64,000 nucleotides of DNA from Microvirga aerophila. Lineage in GTDB: Bacteria; Pseudomonadota; Alphaproteobacteria; Rhizobiales; Beijerinckiaceae. The translations under genes were made by a program, and so were the position numbers. How positions within the stretch are numbered: position 1 is the first letter of the stretch; the number at the start of each line of letters is the position of its first letter. Below are positions 52,294-61,751 of this stretch, one piece after another. The DNA lies in contig NZ_QOIO01000003.1 in NCBI RefSeq assembly GCF_003332305.1, forward strand, positions 1 to 64,000, given 5' to 3'. The notes beneath the pieces were generated by a model that did no database searches, had not been told where the DNA came from, and was given only the letters and a program-made list of their open reading frames with translations.

Positions 52294-54186
52294 ATGTCCA
52301 TCTCAAACCGAAAGCCGGGTGAGAAAAAGGAAGCGCCGGCGGAGCCGCTGAAGCGCTCCATCGCCGGCACCATGAAGGCCATCGCCCGCAAGCAGGACTT
52401 GGAGGTGACGTTCGCGTCCGACCGTCCGGCCCTCATGGGCGACAAGGCGCGCCTGCCGGAGCCGCCCCGGCGGCTGACCTCCCACGACGTGGCGATCCTG
52501 CGCGGCAACGCGGACGCAATGGCGCTTCGCCTTGCCTGTCACGATACGGCGCTCCATCGCCGGCTCGCGCCGGACGGCCAAGCCGCCCGCGCGGTGTTCG
52601 ACGCGGTCGAGCAGGCTCGGGTGGAATCCATCGGCTCCCGCCGGATGAAGGGGGTGGCCTCCAACATCTCGGCGATGCTCGAGGACCGCTATCATCGCGG
52701 GGGCAAATACGAGAACATCAGCGACCGCGCCGACGCGCCCCTCGAAGACGCCATCGCGCTCCTGGTGCGCGAGCGCCTGACGGGCGAAAGGCCCCCGCCG
52801 GCCGCCACCAAGATCGTCGAGCTCTGGCGCGACTTCATCGAGGATCGGGCTGGGCGCGATCTCGACGGCCTTCTCAAGAACATCGAGAGCCAGCGCGACT
52901 TTGCCCGCAACATCCGCGAGCTTCTCTCCTCCCTGGACATGGCCGATGAATCGGCCCTCAACCCGGAAGACGACGAGAGCCAGGAGGAGAACGAGTCCCA
53001 AGAGGACCAGCAGCAGGGCGAGGGCGAGTCCGAGAAGGAGGCGCAGGGCGACCGGGCCGAGGTCGAGGTCAGCGAGGACGCCAGCGACGAGATGGAGGAG
53101 GGCGCGAGTGAGGATGCGGACGGCCCATCGGGCGAAATGCCCGAAGAGGCCGACGAAGCCGATTCTCAGGATGCAGCCGAATCGTGGCGTCCCCCGTCCC
53201 GGTCCAACGAGCCGCGCGGACCCGACTACAAGGCTTTCACGAACAGGTTCGACGAGGTCATCCACGCGGAAGATCTCTGCGACTCCGACGAGCTAACGCG
53301 CCTGCGGGCCTATCTCGACAAGCAGCTTGCCCACCTCCAGGGGGTGGTGGGACGCTTGGCGAACCGTCTCCAGCGCCGCCTCATGGCGCAGCAGAACCGG
53401 TCCTGGGAATTCGACCTCGAGGAGGGGACCCTGGATCCCGCGCGGCTTCCCCGCATCGTCATGGATCCGTTCCAGCCCCTCAGCTTCAAGCAGGAGCAGG
53501 ACACGAACTTCCGCGACACGGTGGTGACCCTGCTCCTCGACAATTCCGGCTCCATGCGCGGGCGTCCCATCACGGTGGCGGCCACCTGCGCCGACATCCT
53601 GGCCCGGACCTTGGAGCGCTGCGGCGTCAAGGTCGAGATCCTGGGCTTCACCACCCGCGCCTGGAAGGGCGGGCAGGCGCGTGAGTCCTGGCTCCAGAGC
53701 AACAAGCCGGCCAATCCCGGCCGCCTCAACGACTTGCGGCACATCATCTACAAGTCCGCCGACGCACCCTGGCGGCGCGCCCGTAAGAACCTGGGCCTGA
53801 TGATGCGCGAGGGACTGCTGAAGGAGAACATCGACGGCGAGGCGCTGGACTGGGCTCACAAGCGCCTTCTCGGCCGGCCCGAGCAGCGGCGGATCCTGAT
53901 GGTGATCTCCGACGGCGCGCCGGTCGACGACTCGACGCTCTCGGTCAATCCGGGCAACTACCTCGAGCGCCACCTGCGCTTCGTCATCGAAGAGATCGAG
54001 ACCCGCTCGCCTGTGGAACTCATCGCCATCGGCATCGGACACGACGTGACGCGCTATTACCGCCGCGCGGTCACCATCGTGGACGCGGAGGAACTCGGAG
54101 GCGTGATGACCGAGAAGCTTGCGGAGCTCTTCGAGGAAAACCAGACGCCCACGGGCCGCGCTCCTCAGCGCCGGGCCTTTGCTTGA
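52294..54186 (+). CDS. cobT: Aerobic cobaltochelatase subunit CobT
   Basis: This protein of about 630 residues has an N-terminal CobT domain, a long acidic Glu/Asp-rich stretch (about 225-300) and a C-terminal von Willebrand A domain with the metal site [11 protein letters not shown] (about 412). It works with CobS in the chaperone-like part of the cobalt chelatase. The frame is open from 52237, but the ATG at 52294 follows GGGGAGGTGAG. The phytase-like gene overlaps its stop. Confidence 0.95.
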   Translation: MSISNRKPGEKKEAPAEPLKRSIAGTMKAIARKQDLEVTFASDRPALMGDKARLPEPPRRLTSHDVAILRGNADAMALRLACHDTALHRRLAPDGQAARAVFDAVEQARVESIGSRRMKGVASNISAMLEDRYHRGGKYENISDRADAPLEDAIALLVRERLTGERPPPAATKIVELWRDFIEDRAGRDLDGLLKNIESQRDFARNIRELLSSLDMADESALNPEDDESQEENESQEDQQQGEGESEKEAQGDRAEVEVSEDASDEMEEGASEDADGPSGEMPEEADEADSQDAAESWRPPSRSNEPRGPDYKAFTNRFDEVIHAEDLCDSDELTRLRAYLDKQLAHLQGVVGRLANRLQRRLMAQQNRSWEFDLEEGTLDPARLPRIVMDPFQPLSFKQEQDTNFRDTVVTLLLDNSGSMRGRPITVAATCADILARTLERCGVKVEILGFTTRAWKGGQARESWLQSNKPANPGRLNDLRHIIYKSADAPWRRARKNLGLMMREGLLKENIDGEALDWAHKRLLGRPEQRRILMVISDGAPVDDSTLSVNPGNYLERHLRFVIEEIETRSPVELIAIGIGHDVTRYYRRAVTIVDAEELGGVMTEKLAELFEENQTPTGRAPQRRAFA

Positions 54187-55208
54187 GGCTCAGCCGGCGA
54201 TCCCTTCTGATCGGCGGCGGCGCACTCGCGGCCACGGCCGTTGCAAGCCGGGCCCTGTCACGGCGTCCGCAGGCCCTTGAGCAGCCTACCGCCATGGCGA
54301 TCGAGGCCGTGCCCATCGACAGGCTGTCCGCCGCGGACCCGGACCGGTCCCGGTTCGGGGCTCTCCTGTTCCGGTCGGGACTCGACCTGCGGTCGACCGA
54401 TAAGCGGTTCGGCGGCTTTTCCGCCCTCTGGCGCTCCCGCGACGGGCGGGATCTGGTTGCGGTGGCGGATAATTCCCAGTGGCTGAAAGCCCGTGTGGAG
54501 ACTGCCGACGGGCGTCTTTCTGGCCTGTCCGGCACGGTGTTGGCGCCCCTGCTTCTCGATGGCGGAAAACCTCTGCGACGGAGCCGTTTCTACGACACCG
54601 AAAGCCTCACGGCCTCAGGCGGGGCCGCCTTTATGGGCGTCGAGCGCAGCCATGGGGTCATCCGTTTCGATCGGCATCGTGACGGGTCTCTGGGCGAGGG
54701 CGCGCCGATTGCGGTTCCGGAAGAGCTGTCGGGTCTGCCGGGCAATCGCGGCCTGGAGGCCATCGGCATAGCGCCCGCACGCTCGCCCCTCGCGGGTTCC
54801 CTCGTGGCGGTCGCGGAGCGCTCCGGCTGGTTCGACGATACGCCCACCAAGGGATTCATCCTGACCGGATCGCAGGCGGGCACATTCGAGGTTGTGCGCA
54901 CGGCAGGCTACGATATCTCGGACTTGGCCTTTCTACCCAGTGGCGAGATGCTGCTCCTGGAGCGACGCTTTTCGGTTCTCGACTGGCTGCGTATCCGCCT
55001 GCGCCGGATCGCCCGCACGGCCATCCGGCCAGGCGCCCTCGTAGACGGAGACGTGATCTTCGAAAGCGATGCGTCGCAGCAGATCGACAACATGGAAGGG
55101 CTCGCGGTTCACCGGGAAGCCGGCGAAACGATCTTGACCATGATCTCCGACAACAACTTCAACTGGTTCCAGCGAACGCTGCTGCTGGAGTTCGCTCTCG
55201 CGGGCTGA
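54183..55208 (+). CDS. Exported phytase-like esterase family protein
   Basis: This 341-residue protein begins with a twin-arginine-like signal ([20 protein letters not shown]). A beta-propeller-type domain of the phytase-like family follows ([20 protein letters not shown] near the start). It starts at TTG on the cobT stop, so translation is coupled. Adjacency to cobT is, from memory, common in this order. A role in cobalamin metabolism is not shown. Activity on phytate is doubtful. Confidence 0.75.
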   Translation: MRLSRRSLLIGGGALAATAVASRALSRRPQALEQPTAMAIEAVPIDRLSAADPDRSRFGALLFRSGLDLRSTDKRFGGFSALWRSRDGRDLVAVADNSQWLKARVETADGRLSGLSGTVLAPLLLDGGKPLRRSRFYDTESLTASGGAAFMGVERSHGVIRFDRHRDGSLGEGAPIAVPEELSGLPGNRGLEAIGIAPARSPLAGSLVAVAERSGWFDDTPTKGFILTGSQAGTFEVVRTAGYDISDLAFLPSGEMLLLERRFSVLDWLRIRLRRIARTAIRPGALVDGDVIFESDASQQIDNMEGLAVHREAGETILTMISDNNFNWFQRTLLLEFALAG

Positions 55209-55392
55209 CGGCAGCCACTCCAGAGGCGTTGCCCAGTTATTGCGCAGCTGCTCATTTTCTCATCCGTCGTTGCCTTGGACGATTCCTGATTCCCATTGAA
55301 CTCAAACGGTTCAGAACTCTAAGTTTTATTGATATGCTGGTGACGCAGAGCCCCTGCGCCGCAGGCAGGCTCGAGAGGGTGACGGATACCCG

Positions 55393-56817
55393 GTGACGGA
55401 CAGATCGATTTTCGATGAGATGAATGGGTCCGACGGCCAGTGTCGGGACGCCTATCAGGTGCTCCAGGAATGGCTGAAGTCCGCGCCCCCTCAGCTTCTG
55501 GAACACCGCCGCGAGGAGGCCGAGCTCCTCTTCCGAAAGGTCGGCATCACCTTCGCGGTCTATGGCAATGCGGAGGCGGAAGAACGGCTTATCCCCTTCG
55601 ACATCATTCCGCGCATCCTCGCCGGGCATGAATGGGCTCGCCTGACCCGCGGCCTCGAACAGAGGGTCAAGGCGCTCAATCTTTTCCTGCAAGACATCTA
55701 CGGTCCTGGCGAAATCCTGCGCGCCGGCATCATCCCGCCGGAACTCGTGTTCCAAAATCCCTATTACCGCCCGCAGATGAACGGACTGGCGCTTCGCGGC
55801 GGCATCTACGTTCAGGTGGCGGGCATCGACGTGGTGCGGGTCGACGGCGACGATTTCTATGTGCTCGAGGACAATCTGCGGACCCCTTCCGGCGTCTCCT
55901 ACATGCTGGAGAACCGGGAGGTCATGCTGCGGCTCTTTCCCGATCTCATGGCGATGCAACGCATCCGTCCCATCGAGAATTACGTGGACGAACTGCTTGG
56001 CACGTTGAAATCGGTGGCACCCGCAACCAGCTCGGCCCAACCCACCGTCGTCCTGCTGACTCCAGGCTCCCTCAACAGCGCCTATTACGAGCACAGCTTC
56101 CTGGCCGACCGGATGGGCGTGGAGCTGGTCGAGGGGCGGGATCTCTTCGTGCGCGACGAAGTCGTCTTCATGCGCACGACGGAGGGCCCGAAGCGCGTCG
56201 ACGTGATCTACAGCCGCATCGACGACGATTTCCTCGATCCGCTCGTGTTCAGGCCCGATTCGGCGTTGGGCGTGCCGGGGCTGATCGCGGCTTACCGGGC
56301 GGGCAACGTGGCCATCGCCAACGCGCCCGGAACGGGAGTGGCCGACGACAAGGCCATGTACAGCTACGTGCCCGACATCGTTCGCTTCTACATGGGCGAG
56401 GAGCCGATCCTCAAGAACGTGCCCACGTGGCGCTGCCGCGAGAAGGAGGCCCTGTCCTACGTGGCGGACAACCTGCACGAGCTCGTCGTGAAGGAAGTCA
56501 ACGGCTCGGGCGGCTACGGCATGCTTGTCGGGCCCCACGCCACCCAAGAGGCGCGGGAGCATTTTCGCAGGCTCGTCCTCGCCAGTCCCGACAACTACAT
56601 CGCGCAGCCCACCCTGGCGCTGTCCACGAGCCCGGTCTTCACAGAAAGCGGCCTTGCCCCGCGCCATGTGGACCTGAGGCCTTTCGTTCTCACCGGCCGT
56701 GACGGCGTCCGGATCGTGCCGGGCGGCCTGACCCGGGTGGCGCTCAAGCCCGGCTCCCTGGTGGTGAATTCGAGCCAAGGCGGCGGCACCAAGGACACCT
56801 GGGTGTTGAGCGAATGA
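55393..56817 (+). CDS. Circularly permuted ATP-grasp type 2 protein
   Basis: The 474-residue product has the permuted ATP-grasp features: DGDDFYVLEDNLRTPSGVSY and, later, VKEVNGSGGYGMLVGPHAT. Such enzymes form amide bonds. The GTG at 55393 is the start. It leads the cluster with the alpha-E, transglutaminase and Anbu genes, a known conserved gene set proposed to make and process a peptide tag or linked metabolite. The exact product is unknown. Confidence 0.9.
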   Translation: MTDRSIFDEMNGSDGQCRDAYQVLQEWLKSAPPQLLEHRREEAELLFRKVGITFAVYGNAEAEERLIPFDIIPRILAGHEWARLTRGLEQRVKALNLFLQDIYGPGEILRAGIIPPELVFQNPYYRPQMNGLALRGGIYVQVAGIDVVRVDGDDFYVLEDNLRTPSGVSYMLENREVMLRLFPDLMAMQRIRPIENYVDELLGTLKSVAPATSSAQPTVVLLTPGSLNSAYYEHSFLADRMGVELVEGRDLFVRDEVVFMRTTEGPKRVDVIYSRIDDDFLDPLVFRPDSALGVPGLIAAYRAGNVAIANAPGTGVADDKAMYSYVPDIVRFYMGEEPILKNVPTWRCREKEALSYVADNLHELVVKEVNGSGGYGMLVGPHATQEAREHFRRLVLASPDNYIAQPTLALSTSPVFTESGLAPRHVDLRPFVLTGRDGVRIVPGGLTRVALKPGSLVVNSSQGGGTKDTWVLSE

Positions 56818-56844
56818 GTCACTTGTCCCAACCGGAGCGTTTCC

Positions 56845-57795
56845 GTGCTCAGCCGTGATGCCGACAGCCTTTATTGGCTCTCACGTTATGTGGAGCGCGC
56901 CGAGAACACGGCCCGGATCCTCGATGTGGCCTATCGCATGGCGTCGATGCCGATCTCCTATCACGGCGTCAACAGCAACGAGTGGGAATCGGCGCTTGTC
57001 ACCGCCGGCAGCATGGATCAGTTCCTGGAAGCCTATGGGGACGTCGAGATCACGCCCGAGCGGGTCATCGAGTTCCTGGCCTTTTCCGAGACCAATCCGT
57101 CCAGCATTCAATGCTGCTTCGACACCGCCCGGCATAATGCCCGGTCCGTTCGCGGAGCGCTGACGTCGGAAATGTGGGAGGCGATCAACTCAGCTTGGCT
57201 CGATCTGCGCCGATTCAAGGCCAAGCGGATCCGCGTCGAGGACCTGCCCCGGTTCCTCAACCTGGTGAAGGAGACCTCCCTGCGCTACGACGGCTCGGCG
57301 CTTCGCACCATGCTGCGCAACGACGCCTACTGGTTTTCCCGTCTTGGGGTCTACATCGAAAGGGCCGACAACACCGCGCGGGTGCTGGATGTGAAATACC
57401 ACGTGCTGCTGCCGCAGGACGCGGAGGTCGGCGGCGGGATCGACTATTACCAGTGGGCCGCGATCCTGCGTTCCGTTTCGGCGCTGGTGAGCTACCAGTG
57501 GGTCTATCACCAGAACCTGAGGCCGTGGCTTGTGGCCGATCTCCTGATCCTCCGGGAGGAGATGCCGCGCTCGCTCGCCGCCTGCTACGCGGCGCTCTCC
57601 CGTCATCTGGACGATATCGCCCACCGCTACGGCACGACCGGAAACGCGCAGCGGCAGGCCAGAGCCTCCCATGCGCGCCTCACCAACCGGACGATCAACG
57701 ACATCTTCCAGCACGGCCTTCACGAGTTTCTTCAGGACTTCATTCACGAGAACAACCGGCTCGGACACACCATCACCAACCAGTATCTGTGCTGA
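56845..57795 (+). CDS. Alpha-E domain-containing protein
   Basis: The 316-residue, all-helical protein begins MLSRDADSLYWLSRYVERAE, where ENTARILD is the alpha-E signature. A second ENTAR-like motif, ERADNTARVLDVKY, occurs near 175. The family is found almost only next to permuted ATP-grasp genes. It starts at GTG 27 bases after the ATP-grasp stop. Its biochemical role is unknown. Confidence 0.92.
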   Translation: MLSRDADSLYWLSRYVERAENTARILDVAYRMASMPISYHGVNSNEWESALVTAGSMDQFLEAYGDVEITPERVIEFLAFSETNPSSIQCCFDTARHNARSVRGALTSEMWEAINSAWLDLRRFKAKRIRVEDLPRFLNLVKETSLRYDGSALRTMLRNDAYWFSRLGVYIERADNTARVLDVKYHVLLPQDAEVGGGIDYYQWAAILRSVSALVSYQWVYHQNLRPWLVADLLILREEMPRSLAACYAALSRHLDDIAHRYGTTGNAQRQARASHARLTNRTINDIFQHGLHEFLQDFIHENNRLGHTITNQYLC

Positions 57796-57797
57796 TC

Positions 57798-58616
57798 ATG
57801 CGCATTCGGATCACCCACCAGACCACCTACCGCTACAGCGAGCCCGTGAAGTCGGCGATTCAGATCCTGCGCCTCACGCCCGGCAATCATGAGGGACAGA
57901 CGGTGCTGTCCTGGGGGATCGATGCAGATTGCGACGCCCGCCTCATGCGCCGGGAGGACTGGTACGGCAACGTCACCCACAGCCTGTACGCCCACGGCCC
58001 CGTCGATCTCATCAACCTGAGGGTCGTCGGCGAGATCGAGACCACCGACACCGCAGGCGTGATTCGCGGCGGCGTCGAGCGTTTTCCCGAGATGTTCTAT
58101 CTGCGCAACACCCCGCTCACCCAGATCGACGCGCCGATGGTCGAATTCGCCGAGGCCGCCGCGGGGCACCTCTCGAATCCCCTAGAGCAGGCCCATGCCC
58201 TTATGGGCGAGCTGAAGGCGCGCATGCGCTTCGACACGGAGGTGACCAACGCCACCACGGCGGCCGCGGAGGCGTTCTCGGCCGGGCATGGCGTCTGCCA
58301 GGATTTCACTCATGTGTTTCTGGCAGCCGCCCGCCGCCTTGGCATTCCGGCGCGCTACGTGTCGGGCTATCTGCACAGGCCTGACCAGATCAACCAAGAG
58401 GCCGGTCATGCCTGGGCCGAGGCCCATATCGGGGGCCTGGGATGGGTCAGTTTCGACCCGACCAACGCTGTTTCCGCAACGGAACACTACGTCCGCATCG
58501 CGGTTGGGCTCGATTATCTTGATGCGGCTCCCGTCAGAGGCAGCTATTACGGGATCTCCCGTGAAGCGCTCGATGTCTCCTTGAGGATTGAAGGCGCCCG
58601 TCAAGCACAGGCGTAA
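57798..58616 (+). CDS. Transglutaminase-like protease family protein
   Basis: The protein has about 272 residues with the transglutaminase triad: Cys in GHGVCQDFTH (about 166), His in EAGHAWAEAH (about 203) and Asp in SFDPTN (about 219). An N-terminal domain opens MRIRITHQTTYRYSEPVKSA. In this gene set it probably cuts or joins peptide bonds made by the ATP-grasp partner. It begins two bases after the alpha-E stop. The upstream open frame to 57174 is a shadow. Confidence 0.92.
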   Translation: MRIRITHQTTYRYSEPVKSAIQILRLTPGNHEGQTVLSWGIDADCDARLMRREDWYGNVTHSLYAHGPVDLINLRVVGEIETTDTAGVIRGGVERFPEMFYLRNTPLTQIDAPMVEFAEAAAGHLSNPLEQAHALMGELKARMRFDTEVTNATTAAAEAFSAGHGVCQDFTHVFLAAARRLGIPARYVSGYLHRPDQINQEAGHAWAEAHIGGLGWVSFDPTNAVSATEHYVRIAVGLDYLDAAPVRGSYYGISREALDVSLRIEGARQAQA

Positions 58617-58666
58617 TGATGCCTCCATCGCGTCAATTCAACCAGAAGCCTCCAGGAGGAGCACCC

Positions 58667-59416
58667 ATGACTTATTGCGTCGGCATCCTGGTGCGGGATG
58701 GCCTCGTGATGATCGCCGACACCCGCACCAATGCGGGCGTGGACAACATCGCGACCTTCCGGAAGCTGCACCTGTTCGAGATCCCGGGCGAGCGGGTCAT
58801 CACCCTGGCAACCGCCGGCAACCTGTCCGTGAGCCAGTCGGTGATGTCCCTTTTGTCCGATGGGATCGAGGATCCTGTGACCGGCGAGCTCGAGACGCTT
58901 TTGAGCGTTTCCAGCATGTTCAAGGCCGCCCAGCTCGTGGGGCGGGCCGTCCGTCAGGTCTACGAGATGGACGGGGCCGAGATGGAAAAGCACCGTACGG
59001 GGTTCGACGTGACGATCCTTCTGGGAGGGCAGATCGGGCAGGGGCCGATGCGCCTCTACCAGGTCTATTCGGCCGGCAACGCCATTGAGGCGACCCAGGA
59101 CACGCCGTTCCTGCAGATCGGCGAGCCCAAATACGGGAAGCCTATCCTCGACCGGGCGATCTCCCATGAAACGGAGCTGATCGAGGCCCTGAAACTCGGG
59201 CTCATTTCCATGGATTCGACGCTGAAGTCGAATCTGGGCGTTGGTTTGCCGATTGATATCGTGATGGCCAAGCGCAATGCCCTGAAAGCCGGAATCACCT
59301 ACCGCATTCAGGAGGACGAGCCGTATTTCCGGGATCTGCGCGAACGCTGGTCGGCCGCTTTGCGCGCCGCCCACCAAGCCATTCCCCATCCGCCTTACGT
59401 GGAGGAGGCGCTGTAA
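58667..59416 (+). CDS. Anbu, proteasome-like Ntn hydrolase
   Basis: The 249-residue product begins M-TYCVGILVRDGLVMIADT followed by RTNAGVDNI, which is diagnostic for Anbu, the HslV-like bacterial proteasome relative. Removal of Met would expose Thr2 as the nucleophile. Asp and Lys-type active-site positions appear in ADTRTN. An AGGAGGAGC site precedes ATG 58667, which settles the start; the frame opens at 58616. It closes the four-gene cluster. No associated ATPase is present. Confidence 0.93.
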   Translation: MTYCVGILVRDGLVMIADTRTNAGVDNIATFRKLHLFEIPGERVITLATAGNLSVSQSVMSLLSDGIEDPVTGELETLLSVSSMFKAAQLVGRAVRQVYEMDGAEMEKHRTGFDVTILLGGQIGQGPMRLYQVYSAGNAIEATQDTPFLQIGEPKYGKPILDRAISHETELIEALKLGLISMDSTLKSNLGVGLPIDIVMAKRNALKAGITYRIQEDEPYFRDLRERWSAALRAAHQAIPHPPYVEEAL

Positions 59417-59431
59417 TCGCGCCTCTTCGGG

Positions 59432-60058
59432 TCAGATCGCGCGCGGGGTCGTAAAGGGGCGCATGAGCCGCAGGATGGCCCCATAGGGGGCAATCGCCAG
59501 GGCCGCCAGGGCCAGCTTCACGCCATAGTCCGCTATGGCGAGGCTCGTCCAGGGCAGGACGACGCATTCGTCCGCGACTCCCACGGAACCGAGCAAGCCG
59601 CTGATGGTGCTTCCGGTGCCCGGCAGAACGCCGCAATAGAACGCCACCGAGAAGAAGATGGCCGTGTCGAGGGCCGAGGAGATCACGGACGACACGAAGG
59701 GGGGAAGCCACCAGGCCTTGTCGCGCAGCCGCGCGAAAATGCGAATATCGAGAAGCTGCGCCACCAGGAAGGCCGCACCCGACGCGATGGCGATGCGCGG
59801 CGTCGCCAGCGCCACCGACAGGACCACGGCCAGGACGAAGCCCGCATAGACGATCCGGCGCGCGCCGGCGGTCCCGAATCGCCGGTTCGCCAGGTCCGTC
59901 ACCAGGAACGAGAACGGATAGGTAAAGGCACCCCAGGTGAGATAATCAGCCAGCCCCAGATGGGTGAACGGGTGCTGCACAAGGATGTTCGAGGCCAGCA
60001 CGACCAGGGTCATGGCGGCAAGTGCGATGAGGAAATCGCGACGGTCGATGCGGGTCAT
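59432..60058 (-). CDS. YhhQ/VUT-family transporter (queuosine precursor type)
   Basis: This protein of about 208 residues has six or so membrane segments. The signature region is DYLTWGAFTYPFSFLVTDLA, then NRRFG. Relatives import queuosine precursors such as preQ0 or preQ1. The frame opens at 60079, but ATG 60058 has an AGGAG site. I looked for a preQ1 riboswitch upstream and saw none. Confidence 0.85.
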   Translation of the reverse strand: MTRIDRRDFLIALAAMTLVVLASNILVQHPFTHLGLADYLTWGAFTYPFSFLVTDLANRRFGTAGARRIVYAGFVLAVVLSVALATPRIAIASGAAFLVAQLLDIRIFARLRDKAWWLPPFVSSVISSALDTAIFFSVAFYCGVLPGTGSTISGLLGSVGVADECVVLPWTSLAIADYGVKLALAALAIAPYGAILRLMRPFTTPRAI

Positions 60059-60151
60059 GCGGTTCGTCTCCTGGCGCATCGCGCTTGGAACGCCGGTCCG
60101 GTCTTCCGGTCCAACGATGCGCCGATCCGATGCTCTACACGCTGGAAACGC

Positions 60152-60178
60152 AAAACGGGCGGCTTGGACGCCGCCCGA
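60152..60178 (-). terminator. Rho-independent terminator of rpmB
   Basis: On the minus strand, CGGGCGGC and GCCGCCCG form an eight-bp stem (60156-60163 with 60170-60177) with a GTCCAA loop. It is followed by TTTTG. It lies 32 bases after the rpmB stop. Confidence 0.85.
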
Positions 60179-60209
60179 AACGCAGAGTCAGGTGTCGAAA
60201 AAGCCGAGC

Positions 60210-60500
60210 TTAGCTCGCAGCGGCGAGCTTCTTCTCGATCTCGCGCTTGATCGTGAGGGCGTTCGACGACAGCTCGTCCGCCTTGGCCTTGGCCAGGAAG
60301 CCATCGAGTCCGCCGCGGTGCTCGACCGAACGGAGCGCATTGGCGGAGACGCGAAGACGCACGGAGCGGTTCAGCGTATCGGAGACGAGCGTGACGTTGC
60401 AGAGGTTCGGCAGGAACTTCCGCTTCGTCTTGCGGTTCGAGTGGCTCACCAGGTGGCCACTCAGCACGGCCTTGCCGGTCAGTTCGCAACGGCGCGACAT
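60210..60500 (-). CDS. rpmB: 50S ribosomal protein L28
   Basis: This 96-residue protein begins [20 protein letters not shown] and continues [12 protein letters not shown], the bL28 signature. The length is typical for alphaproteobacteria, with an extended C-terminus ([20 protein letters not shown]). It is a single gene with a clear terminator. A promoter should lie in the 230 bases shared with the divergent DUF3108 gene. Confidence 0.97.
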   Translation of the reverse strand: MSRRCELTGKAVLSGHLVSHSNRKTKRKFLPNLCNVTLVSDTLNRSVRLRVSANALRSVEHRGGLDGFLAKAKADELSSNALTIKREIEKKLAAAS

Positions 60501-60734
60501 GGGTTCAATCCTATTGTGTCAGGGTGCCACGGCCTTATCTTTCACGGGTTTGCTTCAACGCAGATCCCGCGCGGCCGGACACCAGAAGTCCTTGGAAGTT
60601 GCGAGCCTATAGGTCAAAACAGGGGCCCGCGTCAAGAATAACACGGCGCCGCATCTCGATTTTTTGCAGCATCGTGGTCACTATATATCCTGATTCCGTT
60701 AACATGTGACCTGACCCAGTTCCGGGAAAGCCCT

Positions 60735-61556
60735 ATGCACCCTCTTGCTTCCACCTTACTAACCTTGGCCCTTGTGGGCGTCGGCTCGCCGAGCGGGGCG
60801 GGGACTCTCAAGGTGGATTATGACGTCAGCCTGATCGGCCTGTCCCTGGGCAAGGCTGATCTCGTCGGGACCTTCGACGGCTCGAAATACAAGATGGAAG
60901 CGGGCGTCAAGCTGTCTGGTCTCGCCAAGCTTCTGACCGGCGGCAAGGGCGCGGCGACCGCCGCGGGCGCCATCGTCGGCTCCCAGCCGCAGCCTACTTC
61001 CTTTGCGGTGACGTCGCGCTCCTCCGACGACCAGCGCATCGTGCGCATGGGCCTGACGGCCGGCAACGTGGCGGCCGTCGACATCGATCCGCCCATCGAC
61101 GAGAAGCCCGATCGGGTTCCGGTGAAGGAGCAGGACAAGAAGGGCGTGGTCGATCCGGTCAGCGCCCTGCTGATGCCGGCGATCGGCAACGGCAACCTGA
61201 CCGATGCGGCCAATTGCAACCGCACGATCCCGGTCTTCGATGGGGCGGCGCGCTTCAATGTGGTCCTCAGCTATGGCGGGACCAACAAGGTCGAAGTGCC
61301 CGGCTATTCGGGCCCTGTTCTGGTGTGCAACGCCCGCTACGTGCCGATCTCGGGCCACCGGTCTGAGCGGCCCGCGACCAAATTCATGCGTGACAACAAG
61401 GACATGTCGGTCTGGCTCGCGCCGGTCGAGGGGCAGCGTCTCCTTTTCCCAGTCCGGGTTTCGGTACGCACCATGGTGGGCGTGAGCGTGGTCGAGGCCT
61501 CCCGGTTTTCCGTGGAGGGGGACGCGAAGGTGGTCCCCATCTCGAACAAGCAGTAG
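60735..61556 (+). CDS. DUF3108 domain-containing exported protein
   Basis: The 273-residue product has an N-terminal signal (LASTLLTLALVGVGSPSGAG) and a beta-rich DUF3108 domain (YDVSLIGLSLGKADLVGTFD, then SRSSDDQRIVRMGLTAGNVA). It is predicted to be periplasmic. The gene is divergent from rpmB. The family has no established function. A terminator-like structure follows. Confidence 0.85.
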   Translation: MHPLASTLLTLALVGVGSPSGAGTLKVDYDVSLIGLSLGKADLVGTFDGSKYKMEAGVKLSGLAKLLTGGKGAATAAGAIVGSQPQPTSFAVTSRSSDDQRIVRMGLTAGNVAAVDIDPPIDEKPDRVPVKEQDKKGVVDPVSALLMPAIGNGNLTDAANCNRTIPVFDGAARFNVVLSYGGTNKVEVPGYSGPVLVCNARYVPISGHRSERPATKFMRDNKDMSVWLAPVEGQRLLFPVRVSVRTMVGVSVVEASRFSVEGDAKVVPISNKQ

Positions 61557-61631
61557 AAAAGCCTGTCCGCACGAGCCTTTAATCGTCCCGGACGGTGGTG
61601 AAACCGCTGTGAAACACCATATAAGGGTTTA

Positions 61632-61684
61632 GCCCGCAGCCGGGCGTCTCGCGCCGGGCTGCTTTACCGAGACGGCTTTTTTGT
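61632..61684 (+). terminator. Terminator or attenuator-like structure before the helicase gene
   Basis: Two hairpins can form. In the first, GCAGCCGGGCG (61636-61646) pairs with CGCCGGGCTGC (61652-61662), with one mismatch. In the second, CGTCTCG (61645-61651) pairs with CGAGACG (61668-61674) just before a run of six or so T residues. The arms share bases, so the two compete. It ends the DUF3108 transcript or could gate the helicase leader. Confidence 0.45.
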
Positions 61685-61751
61685 TCCCGCTTTGCGGTCA
61701 TGGAGCCCCTCGATCCTCTCATCGGGACCAAACCCGCGTCATTTTTCAGGC

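Noticed and set aside
60059..60209. preQ1 riboswitch before the YhhQ-type gene
   Set aside because: No short H-type pseudoknot with an A-rich tail; the hairpin found here is the rpmB terminator.
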